From Paracyclopina nana (taxonomy: Eukaryota > Arthropoda > Copepoda > Cyclopoida > Cyclopettidae): 64,000 bases of DNA. The stretch lies in assembly GCA_019096065.1 (NCBI GenBank), contig JAGUCH010000009.1, positions 5,528,001 through 5,592,000 of the forward strand. The letters are read 5' to 3'. Under the pieces are notes generated by a model, which did no database searches, was not told the DNA's origin, and saw only the letters and a list, made by a program, of their open reading frames with translations. How positions within the stretch are numbered: the stretch's first letter is position 1; each line of letters starts with the position of its first letter. Of this stretch, positions 35,769-47,281 are shown piece after piece. Both the position numbers and the translations under genes were made by a program.

Positions 35769-37210
35769 ATGGTTTTTTATGTGCAAAGGCTTGGAAGACT
35801 GGTGGCACGCTATCCATACAGAGTAATAGCAATCTCGTTGATATGTATCGGGGTCGGTGGGCTGGGCTTGTTTTGCTTCAACGAGCAGAAAAATATGGTC
35901 AAATTGTGGATCCCCGAGAATAGTGACTTTTCCAACAACCATCAATGGCTGACTGAACATTTCCCTCCTACGCTCAGGTAGGAAAGATACACAATCGTAA
36001 TTTATTGTAGCAAAAAAATGCATGGCCATGTTTCAGGTTTCAGTCTCTGATTTTAGTGGATGACACCAATGTGCTGAGGCCAGAAGTTATCCAATATGTA
36101 TGTATATGAGCAGTATTAATTAGTTTTGCTTACATTGGCTAAACATTGCAGATGTACCAAATGCACAAAAAAGTGAGAGACATTCGCACGAATTTGGGGC
36201 ATAGGTGGGAAGACAAGTGCTTTCGTCTCCCAGTTTTGCAAGTGGACACAACTGGTACCAAAAGAAGACGGAGAGATGCCTCCAAAGAGTCTGCTGACTT
36301 TGACTCCAACTTCTTCAGCAACTTCTTTGGGGATGCCGGAGAAGATGATGTGAAATGGAATGACTTTGAACCAGAGTAAGTGCTCATTATTTCTTTTTTT
36401 TTTGCTGGATTTGAGGGATAAATGTTATTTATGTTTCGTGGCACAATTCAGGACAGAACCCCATCATAAAAATAGGTGGTTCGTAGGTTGCAAAACTGGA
36501 TTTTTTCCAGCCCAACTCTTAGAACACTCTTTTATGGGCCAGTTAGGTTGCAATCTTTTGCCTCATAAAAACGGCCAGTTTCGTACAGTGCAGTACAAAA
36601 AACCTATTGTTCTAAATTACTCACTTTCAGTACACAAGCATAAAAAGGGCTTCGTATCAATGAGAGAACAAGTTATGCAATCAAGGTTCTATCAACCATA
36701 ATAGAAATAAAATAAGGCAGTACAACAGGTCATTGAACTATGCTGTCAACTTGAACACCAATAGCAATCAGACAAAGAATTTAATCCAACTGCTTCTGTT
36801 ATGTTCAGTGACAAGTGAGCTATGGGTATTTTTAAGCGTAGCACTAAGAATTTGTATTTTCTATTTTTTCCGCGAGGTGGCGCCACGTGTTATTTTCAAA
36901 ACAAACCGCTCTGCATCCAAATCAATGCACTTACTTTGCTTTTAAAACACTCAAATCAACATTGCAGGTTGATTCATTCTCTAATTTCAAGCCAAAAAAC
37001 GAAAAAAAAAATTTTTTAAGAAATTGGCTGTAGCCAGATTCGAACCTGGGAGCTTCAGAGATTACTTTAAAAATCGCTTTTTTTACCTTTTTCGGGAGTA
37101 AAATAGAATTTAAGGAAACAGATTGATTAATCTAAAATGATGGAGAGTCAAGTGCGGCCAAAAAATGTGGAACGCTTCACGATTTTGCGTGTCATCCTTG
37201 CGCAGGGGCC

Positions 37211-37250
<40 letters not shown>

Positions 37251-40200
37251 ACTGCCGAAGCAGTACGCAGGATAAGGGCGATTTTTTTGCTTATAAACCA
37301 AGTATTCGCAACATTTTCAACGGGCTCACGCAACCTCCCTATAAAAGTTATATGGTACCTACTTAGTAACCCTTTTCTTTTCCAGGAAAGACACATTTTT
37401 CAAGGATGTCAAGGAGGAGAATGCTGGTGTGGGAGAAGATATGGACCCAAGTGTCATGTTTTACCCCGAGCCATACTGTGGAGTGGTGAAGAATATGAAA
37501 AGTGCCTGCTTTGAATCCAGGTAACCATACATATTGCAGTCTCTGTGAAAAACTTTATTATCTGAATTTAAAACAGCTTGCTTGAGATGTTTGGTGTACC
37601 CGGAGGCTATGATTTGTCGTCAGATGAACAAATCCAGACTCTTACACAACCTCAATTGATAAATTTGGTCAACACAGCAACTGTCAGGTAAACAAAAAAC
37701 AGGCACATAATCATGACTTATGCAACAGCAATCATATATGGACTTTTTCAGTGGGGTCTTCTTGAAGGAACAGAACTACTCGATGTTCCTCGGTGACATC
37801 CAACGAAACTCCACTGGGCACATAATCGGAGCCAAGTCAACTTACATTCACTGGTTTTCAGAGTCCAACGTCACTTCGGAGCATGATGCTGGTGATCCCA
37901 ATCGGAAAAATCTGGGCCTCGATGATAACGTACACAATATTTGCTCTCGGAGTTATCTTTGCATTGTTTAGACATTTTTTTTTTCACCTCAAGGTCGACT
38001 CAGGAACGCTGGAATTTGAGCTAGCACTAAGAAAGGTTTTAGAGAACGTCAATGACATTCCCGCAGGCCTCAAATCATTCGCCAATGTGCATCGCAGTTT
38101 TGGTGACATTTCCACAGGTGCAATTTGGGATGACGTCTCCCTCCTGATCATAGGATATTCATTCGTCTACATATTTGTGCAAGCCATGATCGGTCGATTC
38201 AACCGAGTTGAACAACGAGTATGTACTTGACCCAATTACTACATTCATAAAAAATGAGAGGACTTTTTACGCATATCTTCTCAGGGATTACTCGGAGTGA
38301 TGGCCTTGGCCAACGCAGAATTGGCCTTGCTTGCTTCGTTCGGATTTTGCTCTCTGCTTAATCTCGAATATGGACCTATGCACTCTTTGATTCCTTGTCT
38401 GCTCGTTGGCCTTGGCGTAGACAATGCGTTCGTCATCGTTCAAGAGTTCAATAACGCCGAGGATGCTGATAAGAAGGCAGGTCGAGTGAGGACATCTTTG
38501 GAGGAGAGAATTGGAAATGGGCTGAGGCAAGCTGGCGTGGCCATAACAGTCACTTCTCTGACAGATGTGATTGTTTTTGCAGTTGGGGGCACGACATCAT
38601 TGCCCTCGCTGAAATCCTATTCACTCTTTGCTGCAGTTGGCATCCTCTTCACTTTCCTCATGCAAGTCACCTTTTTTGTGGCCTGCCTCACCATCGACAC
38701 CAAGAGAATTGACGAAAGAAGGGATGGCATGCTCTGCTGGCTCAAGCACAATGATTGGAAGCCAAATGCTTTCAGTCAACGCAACATCCTTCAAGAAGTA
38801 TTTAAAGTCATAGGCAATTTTCTCGAGCGATCTCCGGTCAAATGGGTCGTGATCCTTGCCACGAGCGTAGCTTGTGGCTTGGGCATTTATGGAAACCTCC
38901 AGGTGGAAATCGAGTTTGATTTCCTCAAATTCCTGCCCTCGGACACGAGCCTCGCTCAATGGTATCAAGTGCACAAGGAGTATTTCCCGTCGGAGGGGTT
39001 CAGAGGGACATTTTACTTTTCCGAGTCAGACCTTCTTAGGTAATCAAATTCAATATTTTTACATTGGACAACTAATAATTGGCTATTTGTTTATAGTGAC
39101 TTTCCCAAATTGAGGAACCTGTCGAAAGCCTTGTCAGAGGATCCGGAAGGGTACCTTTCGATGTTTGATCCCTGGTATCCAGCCTTCGAGAAATACCTGC
39201 TAGACAATTACTTGCACAGCACCCAAGACGTGGATAACATGAACCAAAATGATCTCAACGAAAAGCTCACTCAGTTCCTATACTCTCCTCATGGAGGAAA
39301 ATACCGCCATTTGTTCAAGTTTGAAAACGAGTCATCAATCGAGTGTGGAAAGCCTGCAGCCAAAGTCATTGTAAGAAATTCAAAATATGTCAATATTTGA
39401 AAAAATCATTGGCATCATTTCAGATGCATTCAATGCTATTCCAACATAAGCAATTTTACGACGTGAGCCACCAAATCGAGGCCATGAGATGGGTGAAGCA
39501 GATGATCAAAGAGCAAAATTTCAAAGGGATCGCTTTTGCCATGTCGCAAACGTATTCGCGTTGGGAAATCGATGAGGTCATTGGCTGGGAGCTCAAGAGA
39601 AACTTGATCGTTGCCCTCGGATGTGTCACGGTGGCAACCATGCTTTTGATTGCTGATTTCAAATCATGCTTGCTAGTCTTTGTCTGCGTTTTGCTCAACT
39701 TGATCAATGTGGTTGGTTTCATGCACTTTTGGGGGCTCACCATAGATATTGTGGCCTGCACCAACATCATCATATCAGTGGGCCTATGCGTTGACTATTC
39801 AGCTCATATTGCTCATTCCTTCATGCATCAAACGTAAGTGACTGCCAAACACATCCAAAAGTCATTGATAATGCCTATATTGTGATTTCTTAGGGGGACT
39901 AAAAACGAACGAATGGTCAAGACTTTGACCTCCATTGGTCCAGCAGTCTTCAATGGAGGCGTTTCCACACTGATCGCAATCATCATGCTGGTCACCTCCA
40001 AATCTCATGTTTTCATTTCATACTTTAAGGTAACCCTAGCCTTGAAATCAACGGAGAATTTGACTAATCTAATTGAGTCTAGATATTCCTCCTGATGATC
40101 ACATTTGGGCTTTTCCATGGCCTGATTTTCCTGCCTGTGCTTCTCTCACTCATAGGATCAGATCCTTACATAGTGAAAGACCAACTCGTGTCAAGTGACA

Positions 40201-40289
40201 AACGTGAGCCCATCGAGCTGAAAGAGGTCGAGGCCGAAAAGTTGATGCAGAGCTCGAAAGAGGGGCACACTGACATCGTTGCCGCTTAA
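35769..40289 (+). CDS. Patched domain-containing transmembrane protein (PTCHD3-like)
   Basis: Twelve in-phase exons: 35769-35977, 36037-36097, 36152-36375, 37386-37520, 37577-37687, 37752-37929, 37994-38218, 38285-39039, 39097-39370, 39424-39833, 39894-40029 and 40083-40289; 974 aa, normal for the family. TM1 is ISLICIGVGGLGLFCF. A large extracellular loop is followed by a sterol-sensing domain (DDVSLLIIGYSFVYIFVQAM, MALANAELALLASFGFCSLL, VGLGVDNAFVI; the GVDNAF motif is diagnostic). A second loop and TM7-12 follow (LLIADFKSCLLVFVCVLLNL, VDYSAHIAHSFM). RND-fold proteins of this class move sterols or related lipids; nematode and insect members act in cuticle or germline. The GxxxD proton-relay Asp is present in both halves (GVDN, GLCVDY). 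The acceptor of exon 7 (CTCAAG) is weak but keeps phase. Confidence 0.9.
37021..37060 (-). other. tRNA-like remnant (B-box and 3' acceptor)
   Basis: The minus strand reads CCCAGGTTCGAATCTGGC followed by TACAGCCA: a perfect Pol III B box (GGTTCGAATC) in a tRNA-like T arm. No matching 5' half or anticodon arm is present, and the T stem lacks one base. Probably a tRNA-derived SINE fragment or tRNA pseudogene beside the U6 gene. Confidence 0.45.
37161..37266 (-). ncRNA. U6: U6 spliceosomal snRNA
   Basis: About 106 nt, essentially identical to metazoan U6: 5' stem GTACTG-CTTCGG-CAGTAC, CATATACTAAAATTGGAACG, the ACAGAGA box within GATACAGAGAAG, the AGC triad in GATTAGCATGG, the internal stem-loop (CCCCTGCGCAAGGATGACAC), then GAAGCGTTCCACAT and a T6 Pol III terminator. 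It pairs with U4 and U2 and forms the catalytic core of the spliceosome. It lies in intron 3 of the patched-domain gene on the opposite strand. All functional elements are intact, so it is probably active rather than a retro-copy; no A-tail is seen. Confidence 0.95.
37290..37300 (-). promoter_or_regulatory. TATA box of the U6 gene (Pol III type 3)
   Basis: The minus strand reads TTTATAAG about 25-32 bp upstream of the U6 start, the expected position. A PSE at about -60 should fall near 37316-37335 but is not recognisable from sequence alone. Confidence 0.7.
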
Positions 40290-40405
40290 TTAACATTTAT
40301 AGTAGTATATATACGTCGATCGCTGTTACAAGAGTTACATAACAATTGAGTAATAAATCTTTACCATTTACGAGTGTATCACAGTGTATCATGATGTGAG
40401 AGTGG

Positions 40406-43273
40406 CTAGAAGCTTTCCACGGGTTCGATGTCGGGCTCAAGGAACATTTGATACACCTCCCGAATGAACTGGTGCTTTTGCTCGTCATACACGAACTTGT
40501 GATAGCTCGAGTCATCACACACTGCGAGAATCGTGTGATTGTTCCCTCCAAACGCTGAGATGCACCTGGTCCCGCCAGGCACTTCGATTTTGCTGAAACT
40601 CCACTCGGATTTCAAGTACTTGGGAAGCAACTTGTTGGACACTGGACCGAAAAAATCCGCTGCTGAGGAGACAAGTGAAGAAGTCTTGTTTCTGGACGAA
40701 TCTTCCACTGCAAACAGGTGTATCGTTCCATGGCTTGATGAGACACAGACCAGGCTTGCATCAGAGCTAAATATTCAACGTAGTAAAAAAAACCATTTTG
40801 CTGTATTATTTGAGTACCTGAAATTGATGGAATAAATTGTGGCAGCTTGGGTTCCCCGTCGCAGCTCTGATAAAAGCTTCCCATCGGATGTGTCAAATAT
40901 TCGTATCAGAGTTCCTTTATCAGATGCTGTCGCCAGTCTTGTGCCCTGAATATTCATTTGGATGCACGAGACTCTGCGCAAAAAATTGGATATTTTAGGT
41001 TTTTGCTAAAAAGTCAAAAAATTACTTGGCGTCATGGGCGACAATTGTGACAGGTTTGGTTTCAGGGTGAGCCAAATCCACGATTTGAACTCTGCCAAAT
41101 CCATTGCTAGATATCTTGTTATTCACTTTTGCAGACACCGAGGACTCGGAGGTCACAGGAAAAGCTAGTAGGGCTTTGTCTGAAGTGGGCGACAGAGCAC
41201 AGAGTCCTTTGGGATTCGATATGGTATCAAACACAAATAATTGTGTAGGCGCGGGGGTAAATGTGTAAACCTGAAAATTAGAAAAATTAGGCAATGATCC
41301 TGATTCTTTTAAGGTAATAGTACCTTGATCATTTGTGGCAGAACTACAATGATTTTGTCTCTCCTTAGTTTTACAGCTTTGACTTCATGCGAAAATTCCA
41401 GCTCGATGACACTTCGTTGCTTGAGGTCGTCCCAGATTATGACTTTGTAGGATTTGTTAATGGGCTCTGATGAGGCTCCCATTGCCTCCAAAGGACTCAT
41501 TAACGGATTCACCACCAGAGCCACAGGGCTGCATCGAAACAGCATCTCCCCCTGAAAATGCAGATTTGAACTACGCGGGCCAGCACATGACGTAACGCAA
41601 AAATAAAACAGAAACCTGATTGACAACTGCAGACTACAACAACTTCGTGAGTTGTAACTGTTGAAAAATGTTGACCAGAAAATGTGCTCGAAATTATAAA
41701 ACTATTACGAGGTCCTTCTTTCAAGGAGGCGACTCCAAAAGCAGCCAGATACTCGATCATGAGAGATTAATCACAAGGGTAATTAGTTACACGTGCGCAA
41801 CTAAAGACTGAAAATGATTGGGTTTTACAGAAAGAAGTGGAGAGGTTCATGGTTGATTGCATGACAGCAGTTGGAGTGTCAACTGAAAGGTCAGCAATGC
41901 TTGCCAAGAATTTATCTGAGGCTGATGTGAGAGGCCATTTTTCGCATGGCTTGAACAGGCTAGCCATGTACGTCGATGACATTGAAGCTAACCTGTGTGA
42001 CCACAAAGCGGATCCCCAAATTTTAAATGAAGGACCCAGCACAGCATGGGTTGATGGATGCAACACTCTGGGTGTTGTTGTGGGGGAGTTCTCGTAATGC
42101 TACACTTATGAGGGTGAAAATCAATCGTGTGACCCAAATAATTTTCATAGGATGAATTTGGCAATCAAAAAAGCCCAAGAAACAGGCATTGGAATGGTGA
42201 CCGCCAAAAGGTCCAACCATTTTGGTATTTGTCAGTGGTACACTGCCATGGCAACCAGGCAAAATTTGCTAGGAATGGCATCAACAAATACTTCGCCGCT
42301 GGTCTCCCCAACAAGAAGTCAGGATCCCACCTTTGGAACCAACCCTTTGGCAGTAACTAAAAATACTTAAGGCTTGTGGGCTCTAGTCTGTGATCTTTGG
42401 CTTAGGTGGCTGCCAATGCTAATGACGGAGATGGGTTCATCTTGGACATGTCAACATCTTCAGTTGCCGTTGGCAAGATTGAAATGCAGCTGCGCAAGCA
42501 TGAGCCTCTGCCCTCTTTGGGATGGGCACTTGGGGCCAATGGAAAGCCTACTACGGATGCAAACGAAGCATTTTACAATGGAAAAGGCCTACTTCCGTTG
42601 GGAGGAGAAGAAATCAACTCTGGTTACAAGGGTTACGGTCTGGGCATGGTGGTTGAAATTCTGTGCGGGCTTCTCTCAGGATCAAGCTACGCTCACAACA
42701 TTCGACATTGGCACAACCATGGATCGACAAAGATTGCTGATCTGGGCCAGTTCTTTCTGGCCCTGGATCCCAAGCGTTTTGCGCCTGGTTTCTCTGATCG
42801 ACTTCAAGATTTGAACAATCACCTGCGAGGCCTCGAGCCAACGGATCCGAGCAAACCAGTTCTGGTCCCAGGAGATCCGGAAAAACTGGCGCTGAAAGCG
42901 GTGGAAGCCAAAGGGGCAATTTTCTACACAGCTGACCACATTGTGACGTACAAATACTTGGCAGACAAGCTCAAAGTCGAGCCAATGAAACATGTGACGG
43001 ATTAAATAGTTTCAATTCTACCTTAGAGACTCTTGCTTTGCCAGCGACGACGTCTGACAGTCCGGGGCCAAGGTAAACGTTGCTTCCATCTCCGTCGATT
43101 TTTGCACTCTCTGCCAAAGCTGCGAAACTCTTGCACTCGGTTTTGTTCTGTCTCAACGGATCCGAGTTGAAAATTCGAAAACCTTCGCTCGTGACGGCAA
43201 TGAAGCAGCCGAAATCCTGGTTGAAATTGGCAAAGACAAGTCCAGAGTTCGCACCACTCGGTGACACTTCCAT
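40406..43273 (-). CDS. WIPI3/WDR45B-type PROPPIN autophagy protein
   Basis: Exons 43273-43022, 41551-41324, 41270-41026, 40973-40818 and 40766-40406; all phases match; 413 aa (human WDR45B 344). Blade 1 is in the first exon ([21 protein letters not shown]). Later blades carry [67 protein letters not shown] and [15 protein letters not shown]. The PI3P/PI(3,5)P2-binding FRRG motif is present as LRRG, as in WIPI3/4. The C-terminal WSFSKIEVP and VYQMFLEP match WDR45B. PROPPINs bind phagophore membranes and promote autophagosome growth. Oddities: about 40 extra residues before GEMLFRC, and a 1.47-kb first intron that contains a complete dehydrogenase gene on the other strand. Confidence 0.92.
41668..43005 (+). 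CDS. Malate/L-lactate dehydrogenase family (Ldh_2) oxidoreductase
   Basis: Exons 41668-41778, 41831-42093, 42151-42352 and 42406-43005, in phase; 391 aa, normal length. Family hallmarks: [99 protein letters not shown]. This is the NAD(P)-dependent yjmC/ylbC fold, which reduces 2-oxo acids; substrate is not predictable. The first 20 residues ([19 protein letters not shown]) are basic and hydroxylated, consistent with a mitochondrial presequence (inference; exon 1 was chosen by phase). The gene is entirely inside intron 1 of the WIPI3 gene and its stop codon is 17 bp from that gene's first exon. Confidence 0.9.
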
Positions 43274-43667
43274 ATTTCTAATGATGTTCAGTAATTGCGC
43301 GTCAACAGGATTTCATTGTAATTCTGATGTTCACTCTCTGGTTCTTCTCTGAATGTTTACAAATACTACGTGGCAGATTATACAAAGCTTGATGACTTGT
43401 AATCTACAAGTATGTACTGATATACAGCTGTCGCTCCTGTCAGTTTCTGAGAATTGCTAACGACCGATCCGAAAAAGAATGAAACTTTTTCAAAATTAAA
43501 TCAAGCTTTTATTTGCATAAATAATCAAATATCCATTCCAATGTTGCGTTAAAACTGTTATATTTGATAAAGAAAAGTTTTTTTCGCATCGCCCCTAGAT
43601 TTGTTGACATGAATGTTTTTTCCGCTGGCGCTAGTGTCGTTCTTTTCCGGTAAAAATTCCCATAGAA
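43274..43667. promoter_or_regulatory. Divergent promoter region, WIPI3 (-) and RpS3 (+)
   Basis: 394 bp between the two start codons. A pyrimidine tract (TTCTTTTCC, 43640-43648) just before the RpS3 ATG is a candidate TOP-type start, as expected for a ribosomal protein gene. The CCGCTGGCGCTAG sequence just upstream resembles the GC-motif in the dispersed repeats. Confidence 0.5.
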
Positions 43668-44681
<1,014 letters not shown>

Positions 44682-44725
44682 AATCTTCGCGACTTCATCA
44701 ACAACAAAAAAAAAACCACCAATTT

Positions 44726-44752
44726 AATAAAGCTGTTGTGCGCAGTTTTATT
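44726..44752. terminator. Converging poly(A) signals of RpS3 (+) and ammonium transporter (-)
   Basis: AATAAA (+) lies at 44726-44731. AATAAA (-) at 44747-44752 contains the transporter's TAA stop codon. The two transcripts must overlap at their 3' ends. Confidence 0.75.
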
Positions 44753-47159
44753 CCCGCCTATGCTTAATTCTTTCCAGTCGAGACACCAGTTGGGCGCCAT
44801 ACTTGGCCTCCAAGTAGTCCATATGGCCCTTGTTCTTGCCCACAGGGATAAGGTTGAGGTCGACATGGTCGTCGAACCGTTTGAGCACAGACACCGCTCT
44901 TGTGACTCCGACTCCAGGATGGTGGATGTTGTGCTCAGTGTAGTCAGCTCCCAGAAGCTCTTCGTGATCCGTCATGCGAATGGGCACAATCTTGTTGATG
45001 GTCTGGAATGATGGTGGCTTTACCGTGCTGTTCAACAGCCAATTTGCTAAGCTTACTGTCAAAAGTATGTACGTGAGCGTTCCGGACCAAGCAACGAAGC
45101 AAGCACAGCTCAAAAGTTGAATTCTTAAAAGGTAGAACCCCCCTCCATGCACAATTCCTTCAAAAGTCTTATGATTAATTAAGTTGGGGCAGTTATGCAC
45201 TGGAAGTACCATTGTATTTTAAGAGTCCTTCGAGATTGTCTCTTGATCCGAAAACTCCGATGGCAAGCATGCTCCACAGTCCCCCAAAACCATGAACGCA
45301 AGTCGCTCCAACAGCGTCATCCACCTTCAAGTAGATCAAGAGTTTTGCAGTAATATTAGCAATGAACGACCCAATGCAACCAATCAAAATTGCTTCCACG
45401 GGCGTGACTATAGCGCAGCCTGCTGTCACGCCCACCAACCCTCCCAATATCCCGTTGATGATCATCAAGATGTCAATCTTGCCATCAGTTTCGTAGAGGC
45501 TGTAAAATATGGCCACAATTGCTCCTCCCACAGAAGACATGAGAGTTGTGATGGTCGATTTGGCTGCCAAAATCCACTTGCGATCCGAGATCCCTGGAAG
45601 GCAAAAAAGTCACTACTCTGCTTGTATAGATACTGTTCCATTTACCGAAAGTTGATCCAGCGTTGAAAGCTAGCCAACCCCACCAGAGCATGAAAAGTCC
45701 AATGACAGCATTGGAGGGGCTGCCCATTGGAGGATCACCATTTATGTCCCACCTCCCCAGCCTTGGCCCGATCATTTTGGCTGCCACGAACGCTACGTAA
45801 TCAAGAAACGACTGATTTTCGTCCCCTCAAAAATTATGCTCCTTTTCTACCAGAAGTTCCTCCAACTACATGGACTGCTCCCCCACCCGCAATGTCCACA
45901 GCCCCTAAGGCCTTCAGAAATCCGTTTTCACTCCATATCCAGCCAGCAGGGAAGCAATACACCACAGTATTAACCAGGGAGAAAAGGCAGTAGGCATAAA
46001 AGTTGCACCTACATATAGGTAGCATGAGATTATTTTTTTTAGTGCAATTATATCGCGCATGCGTTGCCCCTCCTTCATCGCGGCAAGGAAATCCAGGACT
46101 CTGCGCCTGTTTTGCTTTCCTTTCAAAGACACATTGCATCTGCGTACCCATACCACTCAAATGGGAGCAAAGTAGGCCTACTTTCGAAATGCGCATTTCC
46201 CGCCTTGCAAGCTCCGGCTCTACGTTTGTTCTGAGCTCCGTTGCACTTTCGTACCCTAACTTCTGGGTTGCGGCAAGAATGAATAAGAAAGCAACATGTG
46301 TGTTGCTGTAGCCTATTTTCGATCTCCATGCAGTGCTGTAATAGAACTACTGTAGAGGTTGAGAGATACTAGGCCTCTATTTCACTTCAGTGCGTTTTAC
46401 TAAGGCTACAAACGGAAAAAAATGCAGTAGAAATTAGTCATGGCGGAAATTTTACTCGGTTACACTATTGTCGCCATTTCATCGTCAAAAATGCCAAAAA
46501 GCATAAGTAGCCCGAAAATCCACTTCTGGTACTTCTGCCCCACTCTTTTAGTGGCGCCATCTATGGTGGCAGCGGCAAAACGCTTGGACTCAATCGTTTC
46601 AATGGTTTGCAACATCAATCATAAAAAAGGCTAGGATTACTGTAATAATTCATGTAATGACCTTTCAGCAATACCACCAGAAACAATGGTTGTAGCAGTG
46701 GTAGCAAATGACAGTTGGAACAAAAAGGTCGTGTAGGTTGGCCCCATTTCCAGGCCTTCCGCATTGACGAACCAATTTCCAACTCCGTAGAAAGGCGTGC
46801 TGCCCGGATCCATTCCGTAGCTCAAGCCATAGCCAAAAGCCCAATACGTCACTCCGCCAAGCACTACATCCACCACATTTTTCATCATGATATTCACCTC
46901 ATTTTTCAACGATACACAACCAGACTCCAACATGCCAAAGCCTTTTTCATGATGAGTTCACACATTTTTTTTATTGGTACGTGGAAGATATTTTTTTACC
47001 AGTTTGCATCGTGAAAATGATAAAGGATGCGCATAAAATCCACGTGGCATCGTCCCAAAGCCAACCATCTCCGGCTGGCTTGCCATAATTCTTGCTCGTA
47101 AAATTATCCTCAGATATATAAGAATTATTGCCAAAGCTGTCACTCTGATCAACGTCCAT
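44748..47159 (-). CDS. Ammonium transporter (Amt family)
   Basis: Six exons: 47159-47000, 46941-46662, 46008-45851, 45792-45646, 45593-45210 and 45157-44748; phases agree; 512 aa. Key positions are intact: FGMLESGCVS, the outer Phe gate in FQLSFATTATTIVSGGIAER, first twin His in GGGAVHVVGGTSG, second in CVHGFGGLWSMLAIGVF, NAVIGLFMLWWGWLAFN, and GITAGCAIVTPVEAILIG-type helix (GVTAGC). About eleven membrane helices are followed by a 100-residue cytoplasmic tail (EELLGADYTEHNIHHPG). It conducts ammonium across the plasma membrane. Two splice sites are poor: the exon 2 acceptor (ATGAAAAAG) has no pyrimidine tract and the exon 2 donor is GTCATT, yet both preserve the conserved sequence. Confidence 0.93.
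46453..46563 (+). repeat. Dispersed GATGGCGC-ended repeat, copy C
   Basis: Lies in intron 2 of the ammonium transporter. Contains GGCGGAAATTTTACTCGG just upstream, then TCAAAAATGCCAAAAAG, AAATCCACTTCTGGTACTTC and AGTGGCGCCATCTA, collinear with the left unit of the 1-2 kb array. Confidence 0.75.
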
Positions 47160-47281
47160 GATTTACTGATTGAGAAGCTTTCTAGCTCGTGCTAACATTA
47201 ACTATTCCGAGTGACTTGAATTATTTGATAGACGGACGGATTTGCGTGATATCACGAAATGGAGTTTATTTTTTCGTTTCA

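Noticed and set aside
41509..41760. Minus-strand frame starting at 41760, at first taken as the WIPI3 N-terminus
   Set aside because: It is antisense to exon 1 of the dehydrogenase. The true WIPI3 blade 1 is at 43273-43022 and joins 41551 in phase through a clean acceptor.
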